Positions 48,879 to 61,643 are shown, counted from the stretch's first letter. The stretch is DNA of 64,000 bases from Nymphaea colorata (GCF_008831285.2 NC_045138.2:10740571-10804570); one strand, 5' to 3'. Program-made: numbers and translations. The notes: generated by a model not told the origin, from the sequence alone.

Positions 48879-49619
48879 GCTAGAGATCTGAGAAAGGGTT
48901 CACTAATGGGTGTCTCAAGTTAAAATTACGAAGAGGAACGAATCAAATTCCAAGCAAGGCAGAAGCAGGATGGGGGATCTTCTGACATGTTCCAAATGTT
49001 GGATGTTTTGAAGGAACAGTATGAACCTAAGGCTGCTGATGAAGTGGTCAAGCACAATCCTTGTCCAAAGTGTCCAGCGCCTCTTACTCAGGATAAGGGC
49101 CATGTTAACTGTTCGTTTCAATAGTAGTCGAAGATGAAGATGAAATGGATATCTGTGATTGTGAGGCAGAAGGTTAGATGAACCTTCAAGCTGACAGCAC
49201 CGAAAGGGATTTTCAAGGAGAGAGCCTTGCCTCCTGTTGAAGGATGAAGGCATTGAGCTTGCTTCACGAGGTGATGGTTTGGGTAATGTTGACCAGAAAG
49301 GTAAGAAGTGTCCTACATCGAATAGAGGAGAGAAATAATCTCTCAAGTGCAAGGAACTTACCAATTCCAAGAAAAAGGCGAGCAAGGGTAAATTTAGCCT
49401 TGTTATTTCCAAATTGGATGCCAACCGGCCTCTGGCTAAGGAGTCGGATAGTGGATCACATCCCCTCTTGAAACCAATAGGGGGTAGGCGATGGTGCAGG
49501 TGATCCAGGAGGGGGCAGCTTGTCTTTGCAGGCATCTGAGCACAAAAATATTGTTCAGAAATCAGAAGGAAGAGGTGATGTGAAGGAGAATCAGGGTGGT
49601 GTAGTGCCAAACATGCTTT
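48879..49619 (+). pseudogene. LINE ORF1 C-terminal or hinge region
   Basis: Charged, degenerate coding-like sequence with stops in every frame. The long - strand frame 48915-49610 is a shadow. Confidence 0.35.
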
Positions 49620-50630
49620 CTCAAAGTGAGCTCCTATTCATGGTTTGCTACTATAAGCCATATGTTATTGTTATGGTTGATCTGAGACTTCATCGGGAGG
49701 GCCTCTTCATATTGAAGCTCAAATTCCATGGTTATTATTTTTTGTCCAACTTGGAGGTTGAAGGTCTTTGGACCCAGATAATTGTCTTGTGGAGGGATTC
49801 TACTGTTTCCTTAATCTCAGTTCAAAATCACAAATATTAGGTTGATTGCAAGTTCACTCTCCTTGGTGCTAATTTTTGTTTTAATGTTGTTGTTATGAAC
49901 TTGGATACCAATCTTCAGATTTGTAAACATCATTTGCTTCTATGTTGGGGAGGAAAAATCGAGCCAGGTGCCCACTATTGATGCTTGCCTTGCTTTCACG
50001 AACTTGATCAGTTATACTGAATTGCATGAAATTTCTGATTGCAAGTCAATGTATACTTGGTCCAATTTTCGCATGAAGGCAGATGATGCAATGAGCAAGA
50101 TTGGTAGATGTTTTTTAAATAAGGTATGGATTGATAGCATTCATAGGTTAGTTTATCTCACTATGTTACCCTGCCTCTCATGTGATCATTGTGCACTAAT
50201 TTCTTTTCAAAGTGCTTTTCAGTTAATCGTTCGGGTAAATATGTGTTTCGTTTTTATTCTTGTTGGTTGGACCAAGAAAAACATGTTGAAGACATCGCTA
50301 GAGTTTGGTCATCGCAGTCTGCAAGGTATTCCATGAGAAGCCTTATTTGTAAGCTTGATAATGTTAGATCGGAACCTAGGCACTGGAAATAAGCCAATGA
50401 AGAAGGCCTCAAACTCAATATTGATCACGTTAAACTAGTGGTGCAACAAATTCAGATGGATGCAGAAGCAAGGAACTTAGATGCACTTAATGTTGGAGGT
50501 ATTGGTGAGGAGAATTGGACAAACTTCTCTCCATCGAGAAAGACTATTGACATCACAAATCCAGAGTGAAGTGGTTGCTGGGCAGTGATTTAACACCAAA
50601 CAGTTTCATGTTGTTGCTAATAGGAAGCGA
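49620..50630 (+). pseudogene. LINE ORF2 endonuclease and linker
   Basis: 49620-49840 resembles the start of an APE-type endonuclease (KPYVIVMVDLRLH, FHGYYFLSNLEVEG, VLWRDSTVS). 49968-50336 has TELHEISDCKSMYTWSNFR, SKIGRCFLNKVWID and SCDHCALI, matching the YTWSN, SKIDR and SDH motifs, with Asp lost from the second. 50189-50392 continues as the usual linker (FRFYSCWLDQEKHVEDIARV). Confidence 0.7.
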
Positions 50631-50985
50631 AGAAAAAAAGTGATTAATGCGGTTGAAGTTGGTGACACTGGACTAGAGGACCCTAAGCTTATTCTAGAAG
50701 CATGTACCAACCATTCTAGAGAGCTACTATGTGTGAATGACGCTCTGGGATTTCTTCCCCAGAATATGGCTGGGGGGCCAATAGTTTCTATGGAGGACAA
50801 CTCGAGACTGTTGGATCCCATTTTGACGCTGAAATCAGTTAGGTGGTGCTTAAGTCTGATAAGGATGCGACACAACTCCTAATGGATTTTCAAATATTTT
50901 CCTTCAGAAAAAATGTAACTTAATTAAGGATGACCTATCCAAGGTGATTAGGGATTATTCAAGGTCAACTTTGACCGAGTTTGAA
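50631..50985 (+). pseudogene. LINE ORF2, approach to reverse transcriptase
   Basis: The frame 50640-50882 and preceding bases read FHVVANRKRRKKVINAVE, the NTKFFH-type motif region, and end in degenerate sequence like LIKDDLSKVIRDYSR. Resemblance stops abruptly near 50985. Confidence 0.6.
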
Positions 50986-51590
<605 letters not shown>

Positions 51591-52020
51591 ATGAAATACC
51601 TCAGGTTCCCACTGCAGTTAGACAATTTGTCAGAAGGGCTTTTGGTGAAAGTGGAGGGCCGGCTAGCTGTATGGAAACAATGCCTTCTTTCTTATACTGG
51701 CAGTGCATGTCTCATTCAGAACATTCTGTTGTGCCTTCCCCAATATTGGTTATTAGTGCTCAAACTGCCTAAAAATTTCACTGTTCGCCTTGAAAACCTT
51801 CGTAGCAAGTTTCTTTGAGGTGATTTAGACGTTAAGAAAGCCACACATCTTATCAAATGGAACGGAGTGTGTCTACCTAAATTGGAAGGCAGTTTGGGGT
51901 TCTGCAAAATCAGAAAGGTTAATTCCTCATCCTTGGCCCTCCATGCGGTGAAGGCTCTTTAGGTGGACTTTCCTGGGCAGAATGTGTCCGAAGCAAATAT
52001 TTAAAGCATAAGTGCATGTG
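51591..52020 (+). pseudogene. LINE ORF2, C-terminal side of reverse transcriptase
   Basis: Reads MKYLRFPLQLDNLSEG, then VEGRLAVWKQCLLSYTGSA, LVLKLPKNFTVRLENLRSKFL, and after a stop HLIKWNGVCLPKLEGSLGF. These match the YLGVPL, L..WKG..LS..GR, LP..... and W..vC.PK..GGLG motifs of plant LINE pol. Confidence 0.75.
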
Positions 52021-52975
52021 GAAAGCCATTCATCAATGACAGATCGTTGGTGTGGAAAGCCGTTCATCAATGATTTTGTAAGTTGCTATTTCATTCTACT
52101 TTCGAATGCCTTGTAGAAACCTCTGCAGGTTGCTATGCTTAATGGAGACCCAGAGAGGAGGCATGTTCTTTACAAGCTTCGACCAGATGCCCTGATCTCT
52201 CTTTCATCTACTGCGTCCCAAGATAGAATAGTGCTGTTGGATGGTCCTTCTCAGCCACTCACTCAAGGCCTACTTTGGGCACACATTTGGAGTTGTAATT
52301 CATATCCTCGATCCAGCCACCCTATATCTTGGGTGTGATAATTACTTATTGGTGGATGATGGAACTCCAAAGGTTTGGCTTCCAGCTTGCTTCCAAGTGC
52401 CATTTCTGCTATACTCAGCGGGAGAGTATGGATCACAACTTCTTTGGCTGTAGACAGATTACCGGTCTTTGGAATTTCTTAGTTGGTAAATTCAGATTTT
52501 GTAAGTCACTCCTTTCTTCCCTCATCCCAGCCTTAGATGGGCCAAAAAGTTTCTAACGTTGCCATTACTAAGTGCTGGCATCTATTATTTCATCTTGTTA
52601 TCTGGTGGATCTGGCTGAAAAGGAACTTGATGCGTCATCAAGGAGAAAAGGCTACTCACAAGTCGAAGGATGAGCTCTGGCATACATGCATTCACCACTT
52701 TCTCAGGATCAGATGGGCGCCAAAGGTTCGTTGAGGCATTGAAGTTTGGTTGCAGTCTGGCATCGGATGGGCACCTTGGTCTTGGGACAGAGGCTGCTGC
52801 ATATCCATTCAAGTGATGTGCAAGCAAAAGAAAAATAGGACTGGAGTGGCTGGGATAGTTTGAGAAGCATCGGGCAGTTTCGTTTTCAGCATGGTTTGCT
52901 GGTTTGCTAATCGCTGTTTATCCTTGAGCTGGGTGCTAAACCAGTGTCTGGAGTCTATCCCCTTAGGGGTGTTTG
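52021..52975 (+). pseudogene. LINE ORF2, zinc-binding RT-associated region
   Basis: 52329-52556 has CHFCYTQRESMDHNFFGCRQITGLWNFL, the CxxC...H...C pattern of the region after RT in plant LINEs, in a frame with stops on both sides. After 52975 the sequence appears to be 3' UTR. Confidence 0.65.
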
Positions 52976-53136
52976 AACTTTGAACAGGTTCAGGTTTGCA
53001 CCAACTTCAACTGGTGGTTGCGTTGGTGTAACCGTGGTTCATGACTCAGTGCTGGTGCTTATGCCTTTCAGTAATATCAAGAGATGGTGGGGAATTTTGA
53101 GACCGAGGTTTAGCCAAGTCTCCATCGATCTAGTGT

Positions 53137-53439
53137 TCATAACTTTTAAGAGAGAGAGTAGAAAGAAAAGAATGCACACATATTTACATGGTTTGGATAT
53201 GTATATCCTACATCCATGATAAGAACATCACGCAGCCTTGCTTTGTTTTCTCATTATTCTCTTTATAGGTTACAATGAATATATGTAGTCGTTGGAGGAA
53301 GACCAACAAGGAAGGCATTTCCTCAATTGCACACAAATGGCTATATGAGAAGTATATGGTAACAAGAGCTAAAAACTAACAAGATAAGAAATTATTGACA
53401 AATTTGTTTGCGTGATGTTGTAACGTCGACTTCTCATCA
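53137..53439 (-). repeat. 3' LTR of the copia element
   Basis: It differs from 57714-58016 at about 24 of 303 positions by eye, with no indels. The terminal TG has become TC on the + strand. Next to it (53440-53458) the - strand reads TTGAGGGGAAG, the polypurine tract. Confidence 0.92.
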
Positions 53440-53677
53440 CTTCCCCTCAAGTGGGGCGTACAAGTCATGGCAGCCCCACTTGTTAATGGCTTCATTTAAC
53501 TCTTTTCTTGATATTGCTTTGGTTAATCCATTTTCAAGCTGTTTTGAACTTGGTGTGAAGGGAGTACTCATTTGACCATTCTAGACCTTTTCTCGTATGA
53601 AGTGACAGTCAATTTCTATATGTTTTGTCCTTTCACAGAACACGGCATTTGCTGCGATATGTATGGCCGCTTGATTA

Positions 53678-54031
53678 TCACAAATGCATCGGTGTAGGAG
53701 AATTGAATTCTAAGCCCATTTCAGATAAAAGAGTACAAATCCAAGTAATTTCACTAGTTGTAGTGGCCATCGTCCTGTATTCTGCTTCTGCACTGGACCT
53801 AGAAGTGACTCGTTGTTTCTTACTTCGCCAAGATACTAGGTTATTGCCTACATAAATACAATATCCAATGGTGGATTTTCGATCCATGCTTCCTTCCCAA
53901 TCTGCATCAGAATATGCTCTAATATTGACATGGCTATTTCGTTTATGTAATAATACTTGGCTGGGAGACTTTTTCAAATATTTGAGAATCCGTTCAACCA
54001 TGTCCCAATGTTCTTGAGTCGAATCATGCAT
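53678..54031 (-). pseudogene. Copia RNase H
   Basis: Reads AYSDADWEGSMDRKSTIGYC, then LVSWRSKKQRVTSRSSAEAE and the TSEITW segment, the typical copia RNase H with its acidic residues (D in YSDADW, E in AEAEY). Neighbouring domains are in other frames, so it is not part of one long ORF. Confidence 0.88.
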
Positions 54032-54136
54032 ATGTTGACTAACAAAATTTACTGCATAGGTGATGTCGGGTTTCGTAACTGTGAGATATATAAGCTTTCC
54101 TACCAGTCGTTGATATCTTGAAATTTCTTGAGGTTC

Positions 54137-54875
54137 CTATTTCTCAGTAATGGCTTCTTTGTTGTTGACGACCACCTGTGTATCTACAGGACGACATCCA
54201 AGTTTTCCAGTTTCTTTGAGTAGATTAGTGACATATTTTCTTTGTGACATAAATAGTCCTTTCCTTGATTGAGCAATCTCTATTCCCAAAAAGTATTTTA
54301 ACTTTCCCAAATCCTTTATTTCGAAGGCCTTTTGAAGTAATTCTTTTGCATCCTTGATCTTGAGATTGTTGCTTCCTGTGATAATTATGTCGTCTACATA
54401 GATAAACACCAAAGTAATATTATCGTCTTTCTTACTGATAAACAAAGAGCTGTCGGCCTTACTCCTGTAGAATCCATATTGTTCAAGAGCTTTGCTCAAT
54501 TTGAAAGTGCCACGCTCGAGGAGATTGTTTAAGTCCGTATATCGATTTTCGTAGCTTGCATACTGATGTAGAATTTTCTTGAGTCCATTCAGGAAGTAGC
54601 TTCATATATACTTCTTCTTGTAAGGCTCCTTGCAAAAAAGCATTTTTTACATCTAATTAAAATAGTGGCCAATCATAATTCCAAGCGATCGAGAGCAATA
54701 TTCGAACAATATTCATCTTGGCTATCGGGGCAAATATTTCCTCATAATCCAATCCTTGTGTTTGAGTATACCTTTTTGCGACTAGCTTGGCCTTGTATCT
54801 TTTCACTGTTCCATCATTGTGGTATTTGATTTTAAAAAACCATCTACAGCCAACCGCGTGTTTTCCTTCAGGCAA
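54137..54875 (-). pseudogene. Copia reverse transcriptase
   Basis: 54657-54875 has AVGCRWFFKIKYHNDGTVKR, then KLVAKRYTQTQGLDYEE. 54137-54499 has VFIYVDDIIITGSN with the YVDD catalytic motif, then DLGKLKYFLGIEIA. Sequence between them is out of frame with stops. Confidence 0.88.
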
Positions 54876-55251
54876 TTGAGTAATCTCTCATGTTTGATTT
54901 TTGTTTAAGGCATCAAGCTCTTCCTGCATAGCTTTGATCCAAACAGGATTTTCTTTGGCCTCTTCATAAGATCTTGGTTCTAATTCTCTTTCTATGGTGG
55001 CCAAAAAGGCCGAGTGTTTTTCAAAAAAATTTTTTAAACGTCACACGATTTTTGATAGGATGCATAACTGCCTTATATGTCACATAATCCTTCAAGTGCC
55101 TAGGAGGTTGAATGGTTCTTTGTGATCTTCTAGGCTCGGTGACTTCAGTTGTGCCCCTGTCAACTTCATGAGCTCCCATGTTTTCGATCAAGGTCTGCAC
55201 TTGAGCTTTTTCTGATGCATTATGATAACATTTGGTTGGTAGAAATGATAA

Positions 55252-56091
55252 CTAAATCATCATATATGCTAATGTTTGGCAAAGTAGTCTCCCCCTATCG
55301 TCTTTCTTGATGATGGTGATTTTTGAAATATGGCACTGACTCATCAAATTTGACATCTCTAGAGATATACATGCGCTGGTCATAAGGGTTGTAGCATCTA
55401 TAGCCTTTTTTGTTGATTGAATATCCCATAAACACACACTTGCAAGCTTTGGGACTAAGTTTGTCTCGTTCAGTTTTGTCGATCATAACATATACGGTGC
55501 TACCAAACAATTTCAAATGATTGATACTGATCTGCATCCTGTAAGGATGTGAAGAGGTGATTTTCCTCTTAGTATGCAGCTAGGGGTTTGGTTAATCAGG
55601 TAGCAAGCAGTAATAATCGCCTCGCTCCAAAACTGTTTAGGCATACAAGATTGGAAAAGTAATGAACGTGTAATTTCAAGAATATTATGATTTTTCCTCT
55701 CGACTACTCTGTTGTGTTGCGGAGTCTTTACACATGAATATTGATGCATCATGCCACTCATATTCTCAGAATTTTCAAAAAAGCTGTTTTTAAACTCAAT
55801 CCCATTGTCGGTTCTCAGGGTCTTAATACCAACATTATATTGAGTACTTACCATATTATAGTAAATCACAAATTTTTCAAAAACTTGATCCTTGGAATTG
55901 AGAAGATATAACCAAGTAACCTTAGAGAAATCATCAATAAATGATAAATAATATTTAAAACCATTATAAGATGTTACTGGGGCAGGACCCCAAACATCAG
56001 CATGCACCAATTCAAATGATTTACTAGCAATAGTTTCAGACAAACCAAAAGGAGGATGAGTCATTTTAGCATATTGAAAAATTTCACACAC
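55252..56091 (-). pseudogene. Copia integrase
   Basis: 55513-56091 holds FELVHADVWGPAPVTSYNGF, FIDDFSKVTWLYLL, LRTDNGIEFKN and PQHNRVVERKN, with the D-D-E residues recognisable. 55295-55537 has the following KLFGSTVYVMI and CVFMGYSINKKGYRCYNP. A frameshift near 55520 separates them. Confidence 0.88.
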
Positions 56092-56124
56092 ATATAAATC
56101 AAAAGTTTCATGAGGAAAAATTAA

Positions 56125-56736
56125 CTACAAAATTCTACTGGACGGGTGGCCAAATCTGCAATGCCATAAGTGAGAATCAAATCCCGGGCTAGCAGTCATA
56201 GCAACATTATTATTTTGACTGATCACATACACTCCATTCTCTTCTTTTCCTTCACCAATTGTCATCTTCGTCAACCTGTCCCAAAAAATTACATTGGTGG
56301 GAGAAAAAATAACATTGCAATTTAGATCATGTGTAATCTTAGAAACAAAGAGAAGATTGGATGCTAGATTAGGCATATAAAGAGTCTTCAATTCTTTTTA
56401 AAAAAAACTTGCTTTTCCAACTCCTACAACTTTAATGGAGGTTCCATCAGCTATAGCCGCAATTCTATTTTCACTTTTATTTTCTATATCTTTCAAGTTA
56501 TCGTGAAAACATAACATATGTTCAGATGCACTTGAACCCACGATCCAAGAGTAATTTCTAGTAAGAGAGGGGTCTGAGTTCATACATGGCTGATTTCTAG
56601 GTGAAGTGAATGCCGATGCAGTAGTTACCATGTTGGTGTGTTTCTGGCCATTCAGATTTTTAATCATCTTTGCAATAGTAGCGAGAGTAACCGCACCTTT
56701 GTCGGATTGAACCAATTGCGTTTGCAGTTTATACAA
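56125..56736 (-). pseudogene. Copia protease and GAG-pre-integrase region
   Basis: 56398-56736 contains YSWIVGSSASEHM. The retropepsin DSG triad is replaced by GSS, so the protease is dead. 56125-56391 contains the pre-integrase motif SHLWHCRFGHPSSRIL. Confidence 0.85.
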
Positions 56737-56749
56737 CTGTTTCAGAGGA

Positions 56750-57672
56750 TCTCCCTTGTTGGTATGTCTGCCATGTAAATTCCAGCATTTTTCTCAAACA
56801 TGTCCTTCTTTTTTGTAGTATGTACACACTAGTCGTTTGCCTCCATATCTGAACGATTGCTGAACATCCATTTTTTCTTCATGTTTTTTGCTGATCGATG
56901 CATTAAAAGCAACTTTTTCAATGTTTTCTCCACTAGTTTTAATATCAATAGTGCCACTGGTCTTCATAATCTCTCTCCTTTTTTCTTCTTGTAAGAGGAT
57001 GTTACACACCAAATCTAAAGACAGCAGATCAGAGGTCATTAATATTTGGCTTCTTTCTTGTTCGTAATCTTCACCAAAACCAGCCAATAGTTTGAAAGTT
57101 CTTTCATGATCTCGCTGCCTCTTGATGTGAGCAAGATCGGTTGAAAGCGGACAATGAGGGTCCATCTCATTCCACTTCCCTTTGAGTGTAACATTATAGT
57201 TGCTCAAGGTCATATGACCTTTCTTCAACTCATAAATTTCATGAGAGAGTTTATACATGTGCGCCGTACTATATTTTTCACTATATAATTCTTTGGCAGC
57301 ATTCTATATTTCTTTGGCAGTTTCAAAATAATAAAAACTCTCAGCCATTTTAGCATCCATAGAATTCAATAACCAAGACATGACTATATGATTACCAGAC
57401 TCCCACTCATCATAGTTAGGGTTATTAATGGATGGTTTTGATTTTTTTCCATTAACAAACCCAAGTTTACATTTCCCACGTAAAAACAGAGTAGCAGCTT
57501 TGGACCATGACATATAATTTAAGCCATTCAATGGAACGTTTGTAATTTTGAGAATGGTGGTACCTGTCTCCACAACAATATGTTGTTGTGTAGAAGATCC
57601 ATTAGTCGAGTTCAGTCTGTGAGAATCACTGGTTCCTTCATTGGCATCCATTGATAAATAAGAGAAACACAA
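56750..57672 (-). pseudogene. Copia gag
   Basis: 57304-57672 starts MDANEGTSD (at 57651) and has LNGLNYMSWSKAATLFLRG. After a stop, 56794-57258 continues with MYKLSHEIYELKKGHMTLSN and ends in a knuckle CTYYKKEGHV followed by a stop before the last Cys, where the second Cys is Tyr. Gag is therefore split and its knuckle lost. Confidence 0.87.
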
Positions 57673-57702
57673 ACAAACTTGAAACTTTGAAGCCTTTCAC
57701 TA

Positions 57703-57713
57703 CTCTGATACCA
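57703..57713 (-). other. Primer-binding site of the copia element
   Basis: TGGTATCAGAG on the - strand, complementary to the 3' end of plant initiator tRNA-Met, immediately inside the 5' LTR. Confidence 0.9.
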
Positions 57714-58016
57714 TGATAACTTTTGAGAGAGAGAGTAGAAAAAAAAGAATGCACACAGATTTACATGGTTCAGATCTATAAATACTACATCCACGATAAG
57801 AACATCATGCAGCCTTGCTCTGTTTTCTCATTATTCTCTTTACAGGTTACAATGAATATATGTAGTCGTTGGAGGAAGACCAACAAGGAAGGCGTTTCCT
57901 CAGCGGCACACAAACGGCTATATGAGAAGTATATTGTAACAAGAGCAAAAAACTAACAAGGTAAGAAATTATTGACAAATTTGTCTGCGTGATGTTGTAA
58001 TGTCGACTTCTCATCA
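57714..58016 (-). repeat. 5' LTR of the copia element
   Basis: Starts TG and ends CA on the + strand. It is the partner of 53137-53439. Confidence 0.93.
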
Positions 58017-58260
58017 AGTATCATTGCTTCTTTTTCATCTTGGTGAAAGTTCATACAATGAATGGGGGCACAAAGACAGCCCATGGGTTCAGCCTTTAGT
58101 CTGAATCAAGTCTTGTCCCTAGTTTTTGCTGTTGGGGTTGTTATTTTCATGCGGTTTTCTATTTTGTGCAGTTAACGCCTAATTCCTGAGCTTCAGGACC
58201 CCAATTCTTTTTCTGTATTTAGTATGTTCTTTCTTAATAAATCTGGGTAATCCCCGAGCA
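58017..58260 (+). mobile_element. 3' tail of the LINE, separated by the copia insertion
   Basis: Continues the LINE 3' UTR after the copia target-site duplication. It has TTTGCTGTTGGGGTTG and, near 58230, TTCTTAATAAATCTG, like plant LINE 3' ends. The exact end and any poly-A tail are unclear. Confidence 0.45.
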
Positions 58261-58573
58261 GGTGTTTTCCTGGAATTTAATTTTGCTTTATTGTTCCATT
58301 GCTTGAATTTTCTCTTGAACTTGGCCTTGTAAGGCTTGTTGGTCAGGGCTCTTCCTCAATTTGAAACAAAAAATATGTTAAAAATACTCTTAATCTCTAG
58401 AACTGACATTAGAACTAAATAACATGAAGATGTAAGGTGAATATTTTCTTTCTTAGTAGTAAGCAAATTAGCATCATATGGTACCATTGGAGACTTTAGA
58501 GATGATTGGTGCCTTTAATTTGGTTTTCAACATAGTGCCTAGTGAATATAGCTAATGTCTTTCTTCTTCCATG

Positions 58574-59225
58574 CCCTTTCATCTTGTACTGGTCAGCTAG
58601 CCTCAAAGGAGTTGCTGGATTAACATATGAAATGCCACTGAGGTCAGTACGGACCTTTCCATGTACAAGTGATGGTGGTTTATTTTGTGCATGATACCTT
58701 TGGGTAACATTGATTAAGCCATATCTAAATGAGCCCTGGGGTTTTGGACGAGCAGCACTAGCTGAGACATTCCAACTATCCATCACATGTGAACATCCGA
58801 TATGAGAGACAGGTAGAACAAAAATAACCATGGGGAACCAAAAACCTGGTAAATTCAGATGAATACTAGTAAGCATTTCTCTTTAATTAAGCATACCTTA
58901 TTGATCTTGCTTGGTTCATTGAGAAATATTTGTTATAAAAGCCAATAGGGGAGCTTGGTAAAGAACCCTTAGAGTACTGCGAAATTGCAACACCAGTTAC
59001 CCTTTGCTCGATTGTCGTGTTTACAAACCAAGCACTTGCTACAATATAATAAACACTACTGGCATTTTTATCCATGGACACCAAAAATGTATAAGATTGA
59101 ATAGTTTTGTTGAGAAGTGAGATGATCCAACCATGTGAACAAAGGAGTTGCTGGAACGGTTTGCATTTGATTTCTTAGCATGGATGAGAATAGTTGTTGG
59201 AGCTGCAAACGTGGTGTTCCAGTGG
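58574..59225 (-). pseudogene. SKU5-similar (SKS) multicopper-oxidase-like gene fragment
   Basis: On the - strand, an exon ending at 58897 reads MDKNASSVYYIVASAWFVN, then IGFYNKYFSMNQARSI. An intron follows (58896 down to 58776, GT-AG, 121 bp), then an exon from 58775 reading WNVSASAARPKPQGSFRYG, GISYVNPATPLRLADQYKMKG. Both match the middle domain of SKS/ascorbate-oxidase-like cell-wall proteins, glycosylated members of the multicopper oxidase family. Upstream (59085-59225) resemblance continues in shifted frames (TSQQNYSILYI), with loss of the HVGQSYS segment. Resemblance stops at about 58574, close to where SKS genes have an exon junction. N- and C-terminal domains are absent, so it is a non-functional gene fragment. 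The kept intron argues against retrocopying. Confidence 0.72.
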
Positions 59226-59299
59226 AACTTAGACCTCGTACTGTTTGAGTCATTCTTGCATTTACATATCACTAATGGTGTAGATTTGTATGGAATTTC

Positions 59300-61643
59300 A
59301 GTCTCCACCAATTAAGATTGTGATTTTTATTAAAAAAAAGTATTACAGAAAAGTAAACATTTTCAACATAAATAGTCATTAATAAAATTAAGATTACCTC
59401 TAACGATAAGATGTAACAAACTCAAATTTGCAATGTAGATTTTCATTGTTGTAGTCAATTAACAACCAAATAATTTGTTGCTGATCATCTATTATTGGTA
59501 ACAAATAGCATTTTCGTTACTAACTGTTTCAGTGTCACAACTTTTACTAACAAAGATTGTGATGGACATTTTCGTTTGTGAAAATCTTTACCAACGAAAA
59601 TCTTGCGATACTAAAAGTCTTCCATATTGTATAAACCCTGATCAACATGTTTATCTAGGACATATAACATGCATTGTTCAAAACCGCCATATGGCTTCTA
59701 CTGGTACATGGTAATCCCAATTGGGATGGCAGCCAATTTGGCAGGAGTGTGCATGAAGCAAAGTAGTAGTGAATGAATAGGTCGATGGTAATAAGAGAAG
59801 GTAAAGACATGGAATGGAGGCTAGGTAACAAACAAACCAATAGGATAGGGTGATTCCAACGAAAAGGAAAAAAAAAAAGAAGTCATTTAAAAAAGTCAAT
59901 AAAAATATATACTTTTGAAAATTACAATTATGCATTGGATTTAAGGCGATATCAATTTAATAAATAAAGCGGAAACTAATTGTGCTTAAGATGAATAATT
60001 ATGTATCCATTGTAAATTTCATTAGTTACTGCATTCATTTCATTACATTGTCTTGAACTTGTTTATTTTTCTTAACTAACACATCTGTGGTTGATGCTTT
60101 CATTGGTTTTAACAATTTTTGTTTCGTTCTATTAAATTTTTTATTTTTTAAATTATATATATATATATATATATTAACATAAGCATACGTGATATTGATG
60201 AAATGTAATGTAGTTTAAGGACTTCATCATTTAATTTATTTCAAATTTTAACTTGAATATGACATTGGTTGTGATTTCTAATTTGCCAACTCATCACAGT
60301 GCAATAATGTGCCTCGATAGATCGCAATTCACTAAGAATAAAATTTCACATGATTTAGCATGTGTTAAGGACAGATCTCACACACCCGCTTGTTTGCAGT
60401 TCAAACCTCTTATCAGTTGCTCTAATTTGTAATTGAAGAGGATAATAAAAATTTGATATTCACTAAAGAGCAGTTCCACAAATATTGTGGTAATTTCAAA
60501 AATATTGTGATATTAACATGAAAAATAAAAAAACTCAAAAAATGTCAAAGAATCACGACATTTTGGAAAAATGTGAAGATATATTTATTGAGTTTTTAAC
60601 AAATTTTTCAATTTTCTCTTTTTAAAGTTAATATCATCATGGGTTCAAATTTAAACTACTTATTTTTCATCATTAAAATATCATTTTTGTGACTTTTATC
60701 TGGTTTTATTTGTTTATTCATATTAGTTTCTAATTTATTTCATTGTAACCTTTTTTTTCTTATTTCTTTTTTCATTTTTTAAGATTTTCCAACCTTTTTT
60801 CAAGATTTTTCCAAGAAAACAGCCTCACCGAGAAACACTCGATAAAAATTTAACTGTTTGAAAACCCGAGAAAATAGACAATGCTAAAATTAATCCAAGG
60901 GAATTCAGCCGTCTTAATTTCTCTTTTTCATGTTGGGGAAGCGTTCTTTAGGAGGCATTTGATTCATATTATACATGCATCAGCATTGGAGCGTGTTAAT
61001 TTTATGGATTCCTTATGTACTAATGCAACGCATGCGCATTCCCTCCATAGTTAGCAAATTCACTGATCAGAGTTGCCAGTCACCTGAGTCAGTTAGGATT
61101 GGGTCACGAGTGAGGGTTCACCGAGACCATCGACTAATTACATGCTATTTCTTATCGTAGATTGTTGGTTACTAAAGTTTGTTATTTTTTGAATTGTGAA
61201 ATATCACAAACTTTACTAGTATACAGAAATATATATGCTACATGTTATTCAGTTTTAGTTGATGAAAAAAATCAAACATGGAGTCCCAGCGGGCTTATTT
61301 TCATCTATTTATAAAAAAGAAAAAAATGCACTACAAAAATTTATGACCTAACCCAGCCTGAGTTGCCAAGTCAACTCTTTTTGCTGGTTATCAAGTCTTC
61401 AGACAATCTGAGTCTGAATCATGGGCTTGCAATTATGAATCCCACAGCTTGAGGAACACCTTGTTGGCATTTGGAGGGTTGGAACATGAAGGAATGGGCA
61501 CTCCATGTTAAGAGGAGCATTCTTTCCAAAGGATGAGTCGAACATTGAACTTCATGGTTCCTTGTTCGTTCTACCAGTTCCTGCAATCTTAGGTTTTCAT
61601 CCCTAGCATCCTATGAAACAATAACCAAACACTACCTTGAGGA
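59300..61643. other. Intergenic region
   Basis: AT-rich spacer with no recognised gene. It has a (TA)n run at about 60157-60174. CACTACAAAAA-like sequence at 61329 has no partner end. Confidence 0.4.

Larger units (their letters stand above)
53137..58016 (-). mobile_element. Ty1/copia retrotransposon with both LTRs (4880 bp)
   Basis: Two 303-bp LTRs in direct orientation (53137-53439 and 57714-58016) flank gag, protease, integrase, reverse transcriptase and RNase H on the - strand. The flanks AGTGT (53132-53136) and AGTAT (58017-58021) are a 5-bp target-site duplication with one mismatch. The size, short LTRs and RT/RNase H sequence are RE1/Ale-like, which is inference. The coding region is broken by stops and frameshifts, so the copy is not autonomous. 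Confidence 0.92.

Noticed and set aside
48915-49610. 231-codon open frame on the - strand
   Set aside because: It is antisense to decayed LINE sequence and matches nothing. LINE domains on the + strand lie on both sides in order.
61329-61345. CACTACAAAAA, possible CACTA transposon end
   Set aside because: No inverted partner (TTTTTGTAGTG) and no 3-bp duplication were found in the window.
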